Shown: positions 50,125 to 57,637 of the stretch, in pieces
Position numbering within the stretch: the first letter of the stretch is position 1
Layout of the letters: every line of letters starts with the position of its first letter
The notes under the pieces: generated by a model
Told to the model about the DNA's origin: nothing
The model's database searches: none
What the model saw: only the letters and a program-made list of their open reading frames with translations
Made by a program: the position numbers and the translations under genes
IMG/VR virus record: IMGVR_UViG_3300042335_000815
Span: 1 to 64,000 of that record
Reading direction: 5' to 3' (one strand)
DNA from: a virus
Length of the DNA stretch: 64,000 bases

Positions 50125-50551
50125 CACCCCACGTACTGACGAGGCCATCGAGCGGTGGCACCAGGGCAAGGTCAACATCCTTGAGGAGATAGCTAAGCTC
50201 GAAATCGATTTGAACCTCGCCGAGGCCGAACGCGTGGAGCTGGCCAAGCAACTGCAAAGCGAAAAAGAAATGTACGCCGCGTGTCAGAACGAATGTGAAG
50301 AGCAAGCCCGACTACTTGGCATGAGCGGGGAGCGCGAAGCCGCTTTACTCACCAAAACCGGCTACTGGGAGTCCCTGATTAACTGGCTCGAACAAGTTCA
50401 GGAAGCCTACAAGGGCCGGGACCGCGACGACCTTACACAACTTTACGCGCGCGGCCCTTTCGCCGGTTGGAGCCAAGAGAAGATGGTCCGGCTGGCCGAT
50501 GAGCTTTGGGAGAACGAGCAGAAATACCCGCTACGAGGAGACAGGAAATGA
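50117..50551 (+). CDS. Coiled-coil hypothetical protein, 144 aa
   Basis: Start ATG 50117, eight bases inside the previous gene. N-terminal long Glu/Leu-rich coiled coil (about 20-70), then a helix-rich Trp-containing domain. No family is recognised. It lies in the insertion between the two nuclease halves. Confidence 0.6.
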   Translation: MSSTPRTDEAIERWHQGKVNILEEIAKLEIDLNLAEAERVELAKQLQSEKEMYAACQNECEEQARLLGMSGEREAALLTKTGYWESLINWLEQVQEAYKGRDRDDLTQLYARGPFAGWSQEKMVRLADELWENEQKYPLRGDRK

Positions 50552-50763
50552 GCGAGCCGAACTACATTGTCGGCAAAGCTGAATTCGTCCCCTACCCCGA
50601 CTGGGTTTGCAAAACATGCGGAGACAAGTTCGGGCGCGGCATGCCCGAAGGACATCTCGCCACCTGGCACATCGAGAAGTGCGACATCTGCAACCAAGAA
50701 GTCGAGGTCACAGAACCACGGGATTTTCGCCACATGAAGAAGTGGCCGATTGAAGACAAATGA
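50548..50763 (+). CDS. Zinc-finger-like protein, 71 aa
   Basis: CKTCG ... H ... H ... CDIC forms a CXXC and a CxxC pair with two His between: a likely zinc site. Starts in the upstream stop (ATGA) and overlaps the nuclease start by four bases. Small DNA- or protein-binding module. Confidence 0.6.
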   Translation: MSEPNYIVGKAEFVPYPDWVCKTCGDKFGRGMPEGHLATWHIEKCDICNQEVEVTEPRDFRHMKKWPIEDK

Positions 50764-51638
50764 CACACATCGCCAAAGACTATCGTGAAGTAAGGGTCCA
50801 GATAGACCTGGGCCATGGACGCAGCACCTTCGGGACCTGCGATCGGTTCGTTGTCTACTCCGACAACACGGCCGACGCCATCGACTATAAGACCGGCTAC
50901 GGCAAGATCGATGACGCCGAGATCAACATCCAGGGCCAGGCCTACGTGCTTGGCCTATTCCAGAAATTTCCACAGGTGACAGAAATCACCATGTGGTTCC
51001 TTGTGCCAGCGCGGGACGAGGCGAGCATGCACGCGTTTACTCGGGACGACATACCGGCCATTCGGCTTCGTATCTCGACCATTATTGAGCGTGCGGAGTG
51101 TGGTGGGCACTACAATCCGCAACCGGGCGTGTGTGATTACTGTGGGAATCAGGGTCGCTGTCCCGCGCTGGCCTCTAAAGTCCTGACCATCGCACAGAAG
51201 TACCAAGAGGACGGCCTCCCGATCCCCGAGTCCGTCCATGGCAGCGAACAGGATGACCCGGTCAAAGTGGCAGCGCTTATGACACTTGTCCCGATCGTGG
51301 AGTCCTGGGCCAATGGGGTCCGCAAACGTGCCACCGAAATGGCCGTGGATCATGGGATGGAGCTTCCGGGGTTCAAGGTCATCGAGATGTCCAAGCCCCG
51401 CTCGATCACCTCGGCGCTCGGAGCCTACGAAGCGGTGCAGGAAGAGGTTGGTCTGCGCGACTTCATGACCTGCGTCGACAAGGTTTCGTATCCGAAACTC
51501 GAAGAACTTTTTGCCAGTAAGGCCAAAAAAGGCACGAAAGCGAAAACCCGCCAGATCCTGGAAGGGAAATTGCGGGACCTGGGAGTCCTCCAAGATGAGG
51601 GGGTCTCCTATCAACTAAGGAAACAAAAGAACCAATAA
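50760..51638 (+). CDS. PD-(D/E)XK exonuclease, catalytic half (Cas4/DUF2800-like)
   Basis: 292 residues. EVRVQIDLGHG, FGTCDRFVV and DAIDYKTGYG (about residues 9-50) are the D...D-x-K core of this nuclease family; the conserved C-terminal Cys residues CDYCG...RC (near 120-130) would form the iron-sulfur or zinc site. The normally preceding N-terminal part, with its Cys and GxxxH motif, is missing here and is found at the C-terminus of the helicase. So the enzyme is split by a three-gene insertion. It may work as a complex with the helicase. Confidence 0.75.
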   Translation: MTHIAKDYREVRVQIDLGHGRSTFGTCDRFVVYSDNTADAIDYKTGYGKIDDAEINIQGQAYVLGLFQKFPQVTEITMWFLVPARDEASMHAFTRDDIPAIRLRISTIIERAECGGHYNPQPGVCDYCGNQGRCPALASKVLTIAQKYQEDGLPIPESVHGSEQDDPVKVAALMTLVPIVESWANGVRKRATEMAVDHGMELPGFKVIEMSKPRSITSALGAYEAVQEEVGLRDFMTCVDKVSYPKLEELFASKAKKGTKAKTRQILEGKLRDLGVLQDEGVSYQLRKQKNQ

Positions 51639-51657
51639 ACCAATAGAACCAAATAAA

Positions 51658-52416
51658 ATGACTGTATCGTTCAAAGAAGCAGCTCCGGCTGCAACCCAAG
51701 CTTCCTCCACGGAAGTTCAAATCGTGCCTGCGGGTGACAATCACCCGAAGGAGATAGTCGCCTCCAACACTGCCATTCCCGGCGGGGCCAAGGGCATGCA
51801 AGGTGAATTCACCGCGCGCGACATCCAACTCCCGCGTCTGTCCCTCGTCCAAAAGATCGGCGACTTGGCCGATTCCGGTCTGATGCCCGGCTCGTTCGTC
51901 TTCAACAAGGAAGTCCAGCTCACCGACGGCAAGACGCCGATCGAGATGACGGTCCTTCGCTTGGTTAAACAATACCGGCAGAAGCTCGAATACGGCGACC
52001 CGGCAACGCCCCTGGTCTTCGACACCCAGCAGCAGGTCATCGACAACGGCGGGACGCTCCGCTACGGCGAACCCAACTACTTCCAGGAAGTGGCTCACCT
52101 CTTCGTGGCCGTCGCCAAACCGGCGAACCTGGCCGAGGAGCACGGCGCGCACTTCTACCGCCAACACGGTGGCAAGTACTACACGCTGGCCGTTTACTCG
52201 GTGGCCTCGACGGCCTTCACCGCTGTCGGCAAGAAAGTCATCACGGCGGGTTACAACCAGCTCCGTGACGGCCTCTGGCTCGGCAAGTGGGCGCTGACTT
52301 CCAACCTGCAAAAGAACACCAAAGGCTCGTGGTTTGTCCCCGATGCCAAGTTCGACGGCATGCACGACAAGGAAGCTGCGGCTTTCTTTGAAGGCATGGT
52401 GACCAGCAGCCAGTAA
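51658..52416 (+). CDS. Probable single-stranded DNA-binding protein, 252 aa
   Basis: Lies between nuclease and DNA polymerase. Disordered N-terminus (about 45 residues), then a beta-rich core with many aromatic and basic residues (for example FTARDIQLPRL, EMTVLRLVKQYRQKLEYGD), as in phage ssDNA-binding or recombination accessory proteins. The assignment is by place and composition, not by motif. An exact operator lies in its early codons at 51733-51745. Confidence 0.5.
   Translation: MTVSFKEAAPAATQASSTEVQIVPAGDNHPKEIVASNTAIPGGAKGMQGEFTARDIQLPRLSLVQKIGDLADSGLMPGSFVFNKEVQLTDGKTPIEMTVLRLVKQYRQKLEYGDPATPLVFDTQQQVIDNGGTLRYGEPNYFQEVAHLFVAVAKPANLAEEHGAHFYRQHGGKYYTLAVYSVASTAFTAVGKKVITAGYNQLRDGLWLGKWALTSNLQKNTKGSWFVPDAKFDGMHDKEAAAFFEGMVTSSQ
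51733..51745 (+). promoter_or_regulatory. Operator-like 13-mer near the start of the ssDNA-binding gene
   Basis: GGTGACAATCACC exactly, extended to GGGTGACAATCACCC, 75 bases after the ATG and in the direction of transcription. Encodes Gly-Asp-Asn-His-Pro. A repressor bound here would block transcription of the DNA polymerase block. Confidence 0.6.
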
Positions 52417-52551
52417 TTCAACTTGTCCGGATGGAGCGCATGCTACTCGGGGAGATCCCGTTGGGCCGCCTTATGTGTGTTGAGCTGTTAGCTCACATGC
52501 GGTGTGACGCGGTGTGAAACAAAGCTCTGTCCGGACACTTACCTCCCTAAA
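52417..52551 (+). promoter_or_regulatory. Leader before DNA polymerase with repeats and a hairpin
   Basis: 135 bases that contain TGTCCGGA at 52424-52431 and again at 52528-52535, a hairpin TGAGCT-GTT-AGCTCA at 52481-52495, and a 10-bp direct repeat GCGGTGTGA(C/A) at 52499 and 52509. No promoter is clear. It may bind protein or control translation of the polymerase. Confidence 0.45.
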
Positions 52552-54306
52552 ATGGAAACAGCAGCGGTCGATTTTGAGACCTACTACAGCAAAGAAGTGG
52601 GCATCGAAACGCAGGGCGTGTGGCATTACTGCCGCCATCCTGAATTCGACGCCTATTTAGTCACGATATCCACCAGCACCGGCCAGAAATACTGCGGACG
52701 TCCCGAGAATTTCGATTGGTCGCAGATTTCGGGCGAAAATTGGCGTTGGGTCAGCCACAACCGGAGCTTCGACAAGCCGGTCTACGAGAGTCTTTGCGAG
52801 AATAACGTAATTCCGGCGCTATTTCCGCAGGTTTGGGACTGTACGGCCGATTTGAGCGCCTTCCTCGCCGTGCCGCGCAACCTCAAGGGCGCATCGGAAG
52901 CCCTTTTGCAGGCCAAAATGTCCAAAGACACCCGCAACAAGATGAAAGGCAAGCGCTGGGAAGACATGGACGAGGCCTTCCGCCGCGAAGTCGAGGAATA
53001 CGCCATCAAGGACGCCGATTACTGCCTCGAACTCTGGCAGAAATACGGCTCGGAGTGGCCTGAACAGGAGCAATGGCTGTCGCGCGAGACCACGCGCATG
53101 TGCCTGCAGGGTGTTCCGATCAACAGGACGTTGGTGCGCGATCGCATAGAGCACCTCAAAATTTTATTGTGGGAGGCACAGCAGAAACTTCCATGGGTGC
53201 AGGAGGACAAGAAGATCCTGTCGCCGCTGGCCTTGGCCGAAGAGTGCCGGAAGGTCGGTATCCTTCCTCCTCCGTCGCTGGCCGAGGACAGCGAGGAGTG
53301 TGAAGCGTGGGAGAAACAATACGGCGCGCAATACCCGTGGATCGCGGCCATGCGCCAATACCGCAAATGCAACGGACTGTTGCGAAAGCTGGAGACGATG
53401 GAGCAGCGCACGCGTCCGGACGGATGGATGTCATACGGGCTCAAGTATTACGGGGCTACCACGGGCAGGGACTCAGGGGATGCGGGGCTCAACATGCAGA
53501 ACTTGCAGCGCGCCGAGAGCTACAACGTCAACGTACGCGGGCTCATCGAAGCACCGGAGGGTATGTCTTTGGTTGTCGCGGATCTGTCCCAAATCGAACC
53601 GCGATGCCTGGCATGGCTGGCCAAAGACGACGAAATGCTGGAGTTCATCAAAGCCAGCACCGACCTCTACGAAGCACAAGCCCGGGCGTGGGGATTCTGG
53701 GACAAACCGGAGTCACTGCGCACGGATACAACCGGTATTCGCCACCTGGTCAAACAGCTCAACCTGGGTCTCGGCTACGGGATGGGCATCAAGCGTTTCA
53801 CCGATGTTACCGGCTTGCCGATTAACGAAGCCAGCCGCCTTGTCCATCTTTACCGCAGCAAGAACCCGAAGGTCGGAGAACTGTGGAGAATATTGGAAAA
53901 CAATTTTCGCAGCGCCGTCATCAAAAACGCAGAGAAATTCTTTGTCGAGTTGCCCAGTGGCCGGAAGCTGACCTACCGCGAGCCCAACAACAACGAAGGC
54001 CACTTATCTGCCAAAGTTGTGCGAGGGGGCCAATTTGTCCGACTTAAATGGTGGGGCGGGAGCCTCACGGAAAACCTTACCCAGGCCATGGCCAGGGACT
54101 GTTTTATGGAAAGCGTGCGCAAGATCCGCGAAGCCGGATTGAGCATCATCATGCGCGTCCATGACGAAGTGGTCTGTTGCGTCCACGACGATCAGGCCGA
54201 GGAGGCCAAGGAATTCATCACGCAAATCATGTCAACGCCGCCGGAATGGGCAAAAACCCTACCTCTGGCAGCCGAGGCCAAGATCACCAAGAGATACGAA
54301 AAATAA
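52552..54306 (+). CDS. Family A DNA polymerase with 3'-5' exonuclease
   Basis: 584 residues from ATG 52552; an ORF from 52504 is possible but would add an unlikely Cys-rich N-terminus. The N-terminal exonuclease has VDFETYY (DxE motif I). The polymerase has DLSQIEPR (motif A) near residue 343, KQLNLGLGYG (motif B) near 405 and VHDEV (motif C) near 537. This is the T7/Pol I-type replicative enzyme of many podoviruses, making phage DNA. Confidence 0.9.
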   Translation: METAAVDFETYYSKEVGIETQGVWHYCRHPEFDAYLVTISTSTGQKYCGRPENFDWSQISGENWRWVSHNRSFDKPVYESLCENNVIPALFPQVWDCTADLSAFLAVPRNLKGASEALLQAKMSKDTRNKMKGKRWEDMDEAFRREVEEYAIKDADYCLELWQKYGSEWPEQEQWLSRETTRMCLQGVPINRTLVRDRIEHLKILLWEAQQKLPWVQEDKKILSPLALAEECRKVGILPPPSLAEDSEECEAWEKQYGAQYPWIAAMRQYRKCNGLLRKLETMEQRTRPDGWMSYGLKYYGATTGRDSGDAGLNMQNLQRAESYNVNVRGLIEAPEGMSLVVADLSQIEPRCLAWLAKDDEMLEFIKASTDLYEAQARAWGFWDKPESLRTDTTGIRHLVKQLNLGLGYGMGIKRFTDVTGLPINEASRLVHLYRSKNPKVGELWRILENNFRSAVIKNAEKFFVELPSGRKLTYREPNNNEGHLSAKVVRGGQFVRLKWWGGSLTENLTQAMARDCFMESVRKIREAGLSIIMRVHDEVVCCVHDDQAEEAKEFITQIMSTPPEWAKTLPLAAEAKITKRYEK

Positions 54307-54308
54307 TT

Positions 54309-54626
54309 ATGGATACATCCCAACAACACGCAGAAGCCGTGGCCAAGTATCTTGGCCTTACCACAGAGCTGGGCAAGATGGCGCTCAAGACATTCCTTGA
54401 GTGCGCGATCCTGCTCGACGAAAAGAACCGCGACTATGGCCCGGGCAACATCAGCGCCTTCGGGGAAAAGGGCGTGATCGTGCGGGTCAACGACAAGATC
54501 GAACGTCTCAAAACTTTGGTCTGGGGTGACAAACACCCAGAACACGAGAAGGTCAGCGACACCTGGCTGGATCTGGCCAACTACGGGGTCATCGGCCTCA
54601 TGTGTCATAGAGGGGAGTGGAAATGA
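54309..54626 (+). CDS. DUF1599-like protein (nucleotide modification associated domain 1), 105 aa
   Basis: The block RDYGPGNIS.FGEKGVIVRVNDKIERLKTL ... DTWLDLANYGVIGL is characteristic of the DUF1599 family. It probably binds or acts on nucleotides near DNA-modification pathways. Two bases after the polymerase stop. An operator-like 13-mer lies inside at 54525-54537. Confidence 0.8.
   Translation: MDTSQQHAEAVAKYLGLTTELGKMALKTFLECAILLDEKNRDYGPGNISAFGEKGVIVRVNDKIERLKTLVWGDKHPEHEKVSDTWLDLANYGVIGLMCHRGEWK
54525..54537 (+). promoter_or_regulatory. Operator-like 13-mer inside the DUF1599 gene
   Basis: GGTGACAAACACC exactly, extended to GGGTGACAAACACCC, in the direction of transcription. Encodes Gly-Asp-Lys-His-Pro. 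Confidence 0.55.
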
Positions 54627-54811
54627 AAGCTCTCAAGATTATCTTCGGGTGCCTGCTCGGTTTCGCGGGGGCCAAGACGCTCACCGACCACTGGACTCGG
54701 GAACAGATGTCCAGGGAGTTGGACAACTGGAACCAAGAGGAATGGAAACAGGATCTCCTCGATGCACGGGTCCGGGAGTTCATGGACCAGATGGAAAGGA
54801 AACACCTATGA
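54623..54811 (+). CDS. Small membrane-anchored protein, 62 aa
   Basis: ATG 54623 with GAGGGGAG upstream. N-terminal hydrophobic segment (about residues 4-18), then a charged helix rich in Glu, Gln and Arg. Function unknown. Confidence 0.5.
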   Translation: MKALKIIFGCLLGFAGAKTLTDHWTREQMSRELDNWNQEEWKQDLLDARVREFMDQMERKHL

Positions 54812-54900
54812 CCCCGATCATAGGACTATTTTTGAGTTGGCTTGGACTCATCGGTTTCGGCGCTTGGCTGGCCGCGAACGGGAGGGATTCGAAGCGATGA
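54808..54900 (+). CDS. Very small membrane peptide, 30 aa
   Basis: AAAGGA site before the ATG; overlaps both neighbours (ATGA). One transmembrane segment (IIGLFLSWLGLIGFGAWLA). Function unknown; overlaps and ribosome site make translation plausible. Confidence 0.45.
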   Translation: MTPIIGLFLSWLGLIGFGAWLAANGRDSKR

Positions 54901-55115
54901 TCAGCGAAACAGCCATCAGGGTCTTCGAGAAACTCAGCGGCTGGACCGAGAAGTCCAAGTTCGAGGCCGAACACAACGGCTATGTCACCGTCGAGGAAGA
55001 CGTCATGACCGGCGAGGCCAACGCGTTCCTCTGGACCGTGGGCCCACTCGAAGACCACCACATTGACCATCTGCAATACATGCACCTAGGCGACTACGTA
55101 TTCGTTAAAAAATGA
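54897..55115 (+). CDS. Hypothetical protein, 72 aa
   Basis: ATG at 54897 in an ATGA overlap. Soluble, acidic and His-rich (DHHIDHLQYMH), perhaps metal-binding. The stop overlaps the primase-helicase ATG by four bases. Confidence 0.55.
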   Translation: MISETAIRVFEKLSGWTEKSKFEAEHNGYVTVEEDVMTGEANAFLWTVGPLEDHHIDHLQYMHLGDYVFVKK

Positions 55116-57241
55116 AATCATTCTACCTCCCCAATATGTCCGCCACGGACATGAAAGAAATGCCGATCCCGCCTTGGAAGGCGACGATCTCGCCCTACCC
55201 GGTTTCGACCAAGGACGAGTACGAGAAGTGGATCAAGGACAAGGGCACCGATCACTGCTTCTACACGGCGATCGAAGCGGTCAATCCGCACCGCCGCGTG
55301 AGTCTGGAGAACCCGGCCAAGTACATGCACGGGCTGGTGGCTGACTATGACGCCAAGCTCCCGGCCAACTTCAACCTGCAGGAGCTACTCGAACGCTGCA
55401 ACCCCGATGCCTTGCCCAGGGCTATAAGTAAAACTTTCAGCGGGAACGCCCGCATCGTCTGGGAATTCGCCAAGCCGCTGGTCGTGGACTGCCCGGACTT
55501 CACCAAGGCGATCATGAAGGAAATCGCCCGCAAGTTCAAACTGGCGAAGATCCTGCCTGGTCTTGATGAATGCACCTTCCGCACCAACCAGCTCTTTGAA
55601 ATCGGCCACGATTGGGTCGAAGTGCCCGGGGCTCCCGTGGTCGGAGAAGATGTATGCGGGGATCTCCTGATCGAGGCGATCGGCAAGGTCAACTGGAACA
55701 AGGTCGGCGAGACCGATGTCGAAATCCCGATGGAACGTATCGCGGCTGAAGTCGAGGCCCGCTGGCCGGGACGCTGGACCGGCGAGTTCAAGGTCGGGGC
55801 GAGGGGACCTACCTTCTGGATCGAGGACGGTATCGACCGCACCGGCTGTCAGGTCGGCGACCACGGCATGGTCTGCTACACCGACAGAGCGGGCAAAGCG
55901 TTTGTCCCGTGGGGCGAACTCTTCGGCAACGCCTTCGTTGAGAAGTTCCGCGAGGAGGTCATCGGCAAGGCCGTCATGGAGTTCTACTACGACGGCAAGT
56001 CGTATTGGTTCAAGAACGGCACCGACCGCTGGTACGACGCGCGCGTGGAGAACATCACCCGGGCTCTCCGGGTTCATGGGATCAAGACCGAGACCAAGAA
56101 GGGCGCGTCCCAGATGGACCGCGTCATCTACACGATCGAGACCCAGAGACGGGTGGACGCCGCCGTGCCGATTCTCTTCACCGACGAAGAGGTCGTGGAT
56201 GTCGGCAACGACCGGTTTCTTAACACCAACTTCCGCAAGCCGGTGCAGCCCGCAGCGGATGGATCGGAAACCATGTGGCCCTTCATCAAGAGCTGGCTCT
56301 GGCCGGTCTTCGGCGAAGAGCAGCTTCCTTACTTTTTAGCTTGGTTGAGTCGATTCTACAAGGGAGCCATCGAGAACGAACCGACCCAGGGCCAGGTGGT
56401 CGTGGTGGCCGGTGGCCCGAGCCAGGGCAAGACGCTGCTGGGCTGGAGGGTCGTGGGCGCGGCCATGGGAGGCTTTGCCGATGCCGCGATGTACCTGCAA
56501 GGCAAGACCAGCTTCAACAAGACAGCAGCCGAGCACCCCATCTGGAGCCTGGATGATCCCACCGGCATGATCGACTACGACAAGCACAAGGCTTTCGGAG
56601 AGTCGATCAAGGCCCACGTGGCCAATCCCCGGGTCAGCTACCATCCAAAGCACAAGGACTCGATCGAGATTCCCTGGTACGGACGACTCTTCATGACCTG
56701 CAACACTGATCCCCAGAGCCTCGGAGTCCTGCCACCGATGGACAATGCGGTCGCGGACAAGATCATGCTCTTCAAGTTAACCGACTACCAGCACCCGTTC
56801 GAAGCCAACCACAAGGTCGAGGCGGTCCTGGAAGCCGAATTGCCGCACTTTCTGCGGTGGTTACTCGAATATTCTCCGCCTGCAGAGGTCCTGTGGCCAG
56901 AGAATCAGAGGTTCGGGATCAAATCTTACCACAACCCCGAGATGCTCCACACCGCCGTCGAGGATAACCCGGCGACCCGTTTGGTGGAACTCATCGACAT
57001 GTGGGCGACCGCGATGCGGCGGGACAACAAGACCATGACGGAGTGGAAGGGGACGGCCACCGATCTCTATGCCCAGCTCACCGGGCTGGAGGAGGGACGG
57101 TTCAAGCCTCTCCTGAGCCGCTACACCACGATGCGGTTAGGCAGGGAACTGAGAACATTGGTCCAGAGAGGCGGGACCAGGGTTCAGAAGGCGTCCAAGG
57201 GCGGGAACGTGAGCAAGTACACAATCAGTGTAGTGGAATAA
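55112..57241 (+). CDS. Primase-helicase, D5-like (superfamily 3)
   Basis: 709 residues. The N-terminal ~230 residues have GLVADYDAKLP and a primase-polymerase-like alternation of strands and acidic residues. A middle beta-rich segment follows. A P-loop AGGPSQGKTLLG near residue 435 marks the C-terminal helicase; later FMTCNTDPQ resembles a sensor segment of D5 or SF3 helicases. It unwinds and primes phage DNA replication. It lies at the end of the block, just upstream of the repeat-rich origin candidate. Confidence 0.8.
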   Translation: MKSFYLPNMSATDMKEMPIPPWKATISPYPVSTKDEYEKWIKDKGTDHCFYTAIEAVNPHRRVSLENPAKYMHGLVADYDAKLPANFNLQELLERCNPDALPRAISKTFSGNARIVWEFAKPLVVDCPDFTKAIMKEIARKFKLAKILPGLDECTFRTNQLFEIGHDWVEVPGAPVVGEDVCGDLLIEAIGKVNWNKVGETDVEIPMERIAAEVEARWPGRWTGEFKVGARGPTFWIEDGIDRTGCQVGDHGMVCYTDRAGKAFVPWGELFGNAFVEKFREEVIGKAVMEFYYDGKSYWFKNGTDRWYDARVENITRALRVHGIKTETKKGASQMDRVIYTIETQRRVDAAVPILFTDEEVVDVGNDRFLNTNFRKPVQPAADGSETMWPFIKSWLWPVFGEEQLPYFLAWLSRFYKGAIENEPTQGQVVVVAGGPSQGKTLLGWRVVGAAMGGFADAAMYLQGKTSFNKTAAEHPIWSLDDPTGMIDYDKHKAFGESIKAHVANPRVSYHPKHKDSIEIPWYGRLFMTCNTDPQSLGVLPPMDNAVADKIMLFKLTDYQHPFEANHKVEAVLEAELPHFLRWLLEYSPPAEVLWPENQRFGIKSYHNPEMLHTAVEDNPATRLVELIDMWATAMRRDNKTMTEWKGTATDLYAQLTGLEEGRFKPLLSRYTTMRLGRELRTLVQRGGTRVQKASKGGNVSKYTISVVE

Positions 57242-57243
57242 AT

Positions 57244-57405
57244 ATGAGTATAGAAGAAATGACGAAAAAAGTAGGGGAGCTGCTGGCGCTAGTGTTTGGG
57301 TGCCTGTTCCTGATGGGAGCGTTCACCGTGGCCATTGGCTTTGTCGCCGGGGCGTCCCTGATGTCCTGGGCCTTTGTCACATGGGCCTGGGGGCTCATTC
57401 CGTAA
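57244..57405 (+). CDS. Small membrane protein, 53 aa
   Basis: Two closely spaced hydrophobic segments (about 12-32 and 36-51). Three bases after the primase-helicase stop. Function unknown. Confidence 0.5.
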   Translation: MSIEEMTKKVGELLALVFGCLFLMGAFTVAIGFVAGASLMSWAFVTWAWGLIP

Positions 57406-57412
57406 AGATTTT

Positions 57413-57494
57413 ACCGGGGACTGGGACCAAATAAAGCAACAAGCCCCTGGGGAGGTGGCCGCGCTAACCAGTCTTCAGTCCCCGGTATCTTTTT
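57413..57494 (+). terminator. Rho-independent terminator after the replication block
   Basis: ACCGGGGACT (57413-57422) pairs with AGTCCCCGGT (57477-57486), followed by ATCTTTTT. The 54-base loop contains a smaller CCCC/GGGG hairpin. It is the end of the rightward replication transcript. Confidence 0.65.
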
Positions 57495-57496
57495 AA

Positions 57497-57637
57497 CTAG
57501 GCCAGCAGGGAGGCCAGGTAGCTCAGCAAACGGCGGAACCGGAAGGGAGCCTTAGCTGCCCTCGGGTTGCGTCGCTCGAAATACCCGATCCCGCCGTAGG
57601 GGCCAATGACGATGCCATTCTCTGGTAAACGATACAT
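57497..57637 (-). CDS. Small hypothetical protein on the minus strand, 46 aa
   Basis: MYRLPENGIVIGPYGG ... with an Arg-rich helical tail. The ribosome binding site AAAGGAGGTGA seven bases before the ATG is near perfect, which makes translation likely despite the size. It is the only minus-strand gene between integrase and TerS, and faces the replication block. Function unknown. Confidence 0.6.
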   Translation of the reverse strand: MYRLPENGIVIGPYGGIGYFERRNPRAAKAPFRFRRLLSYLASLLA

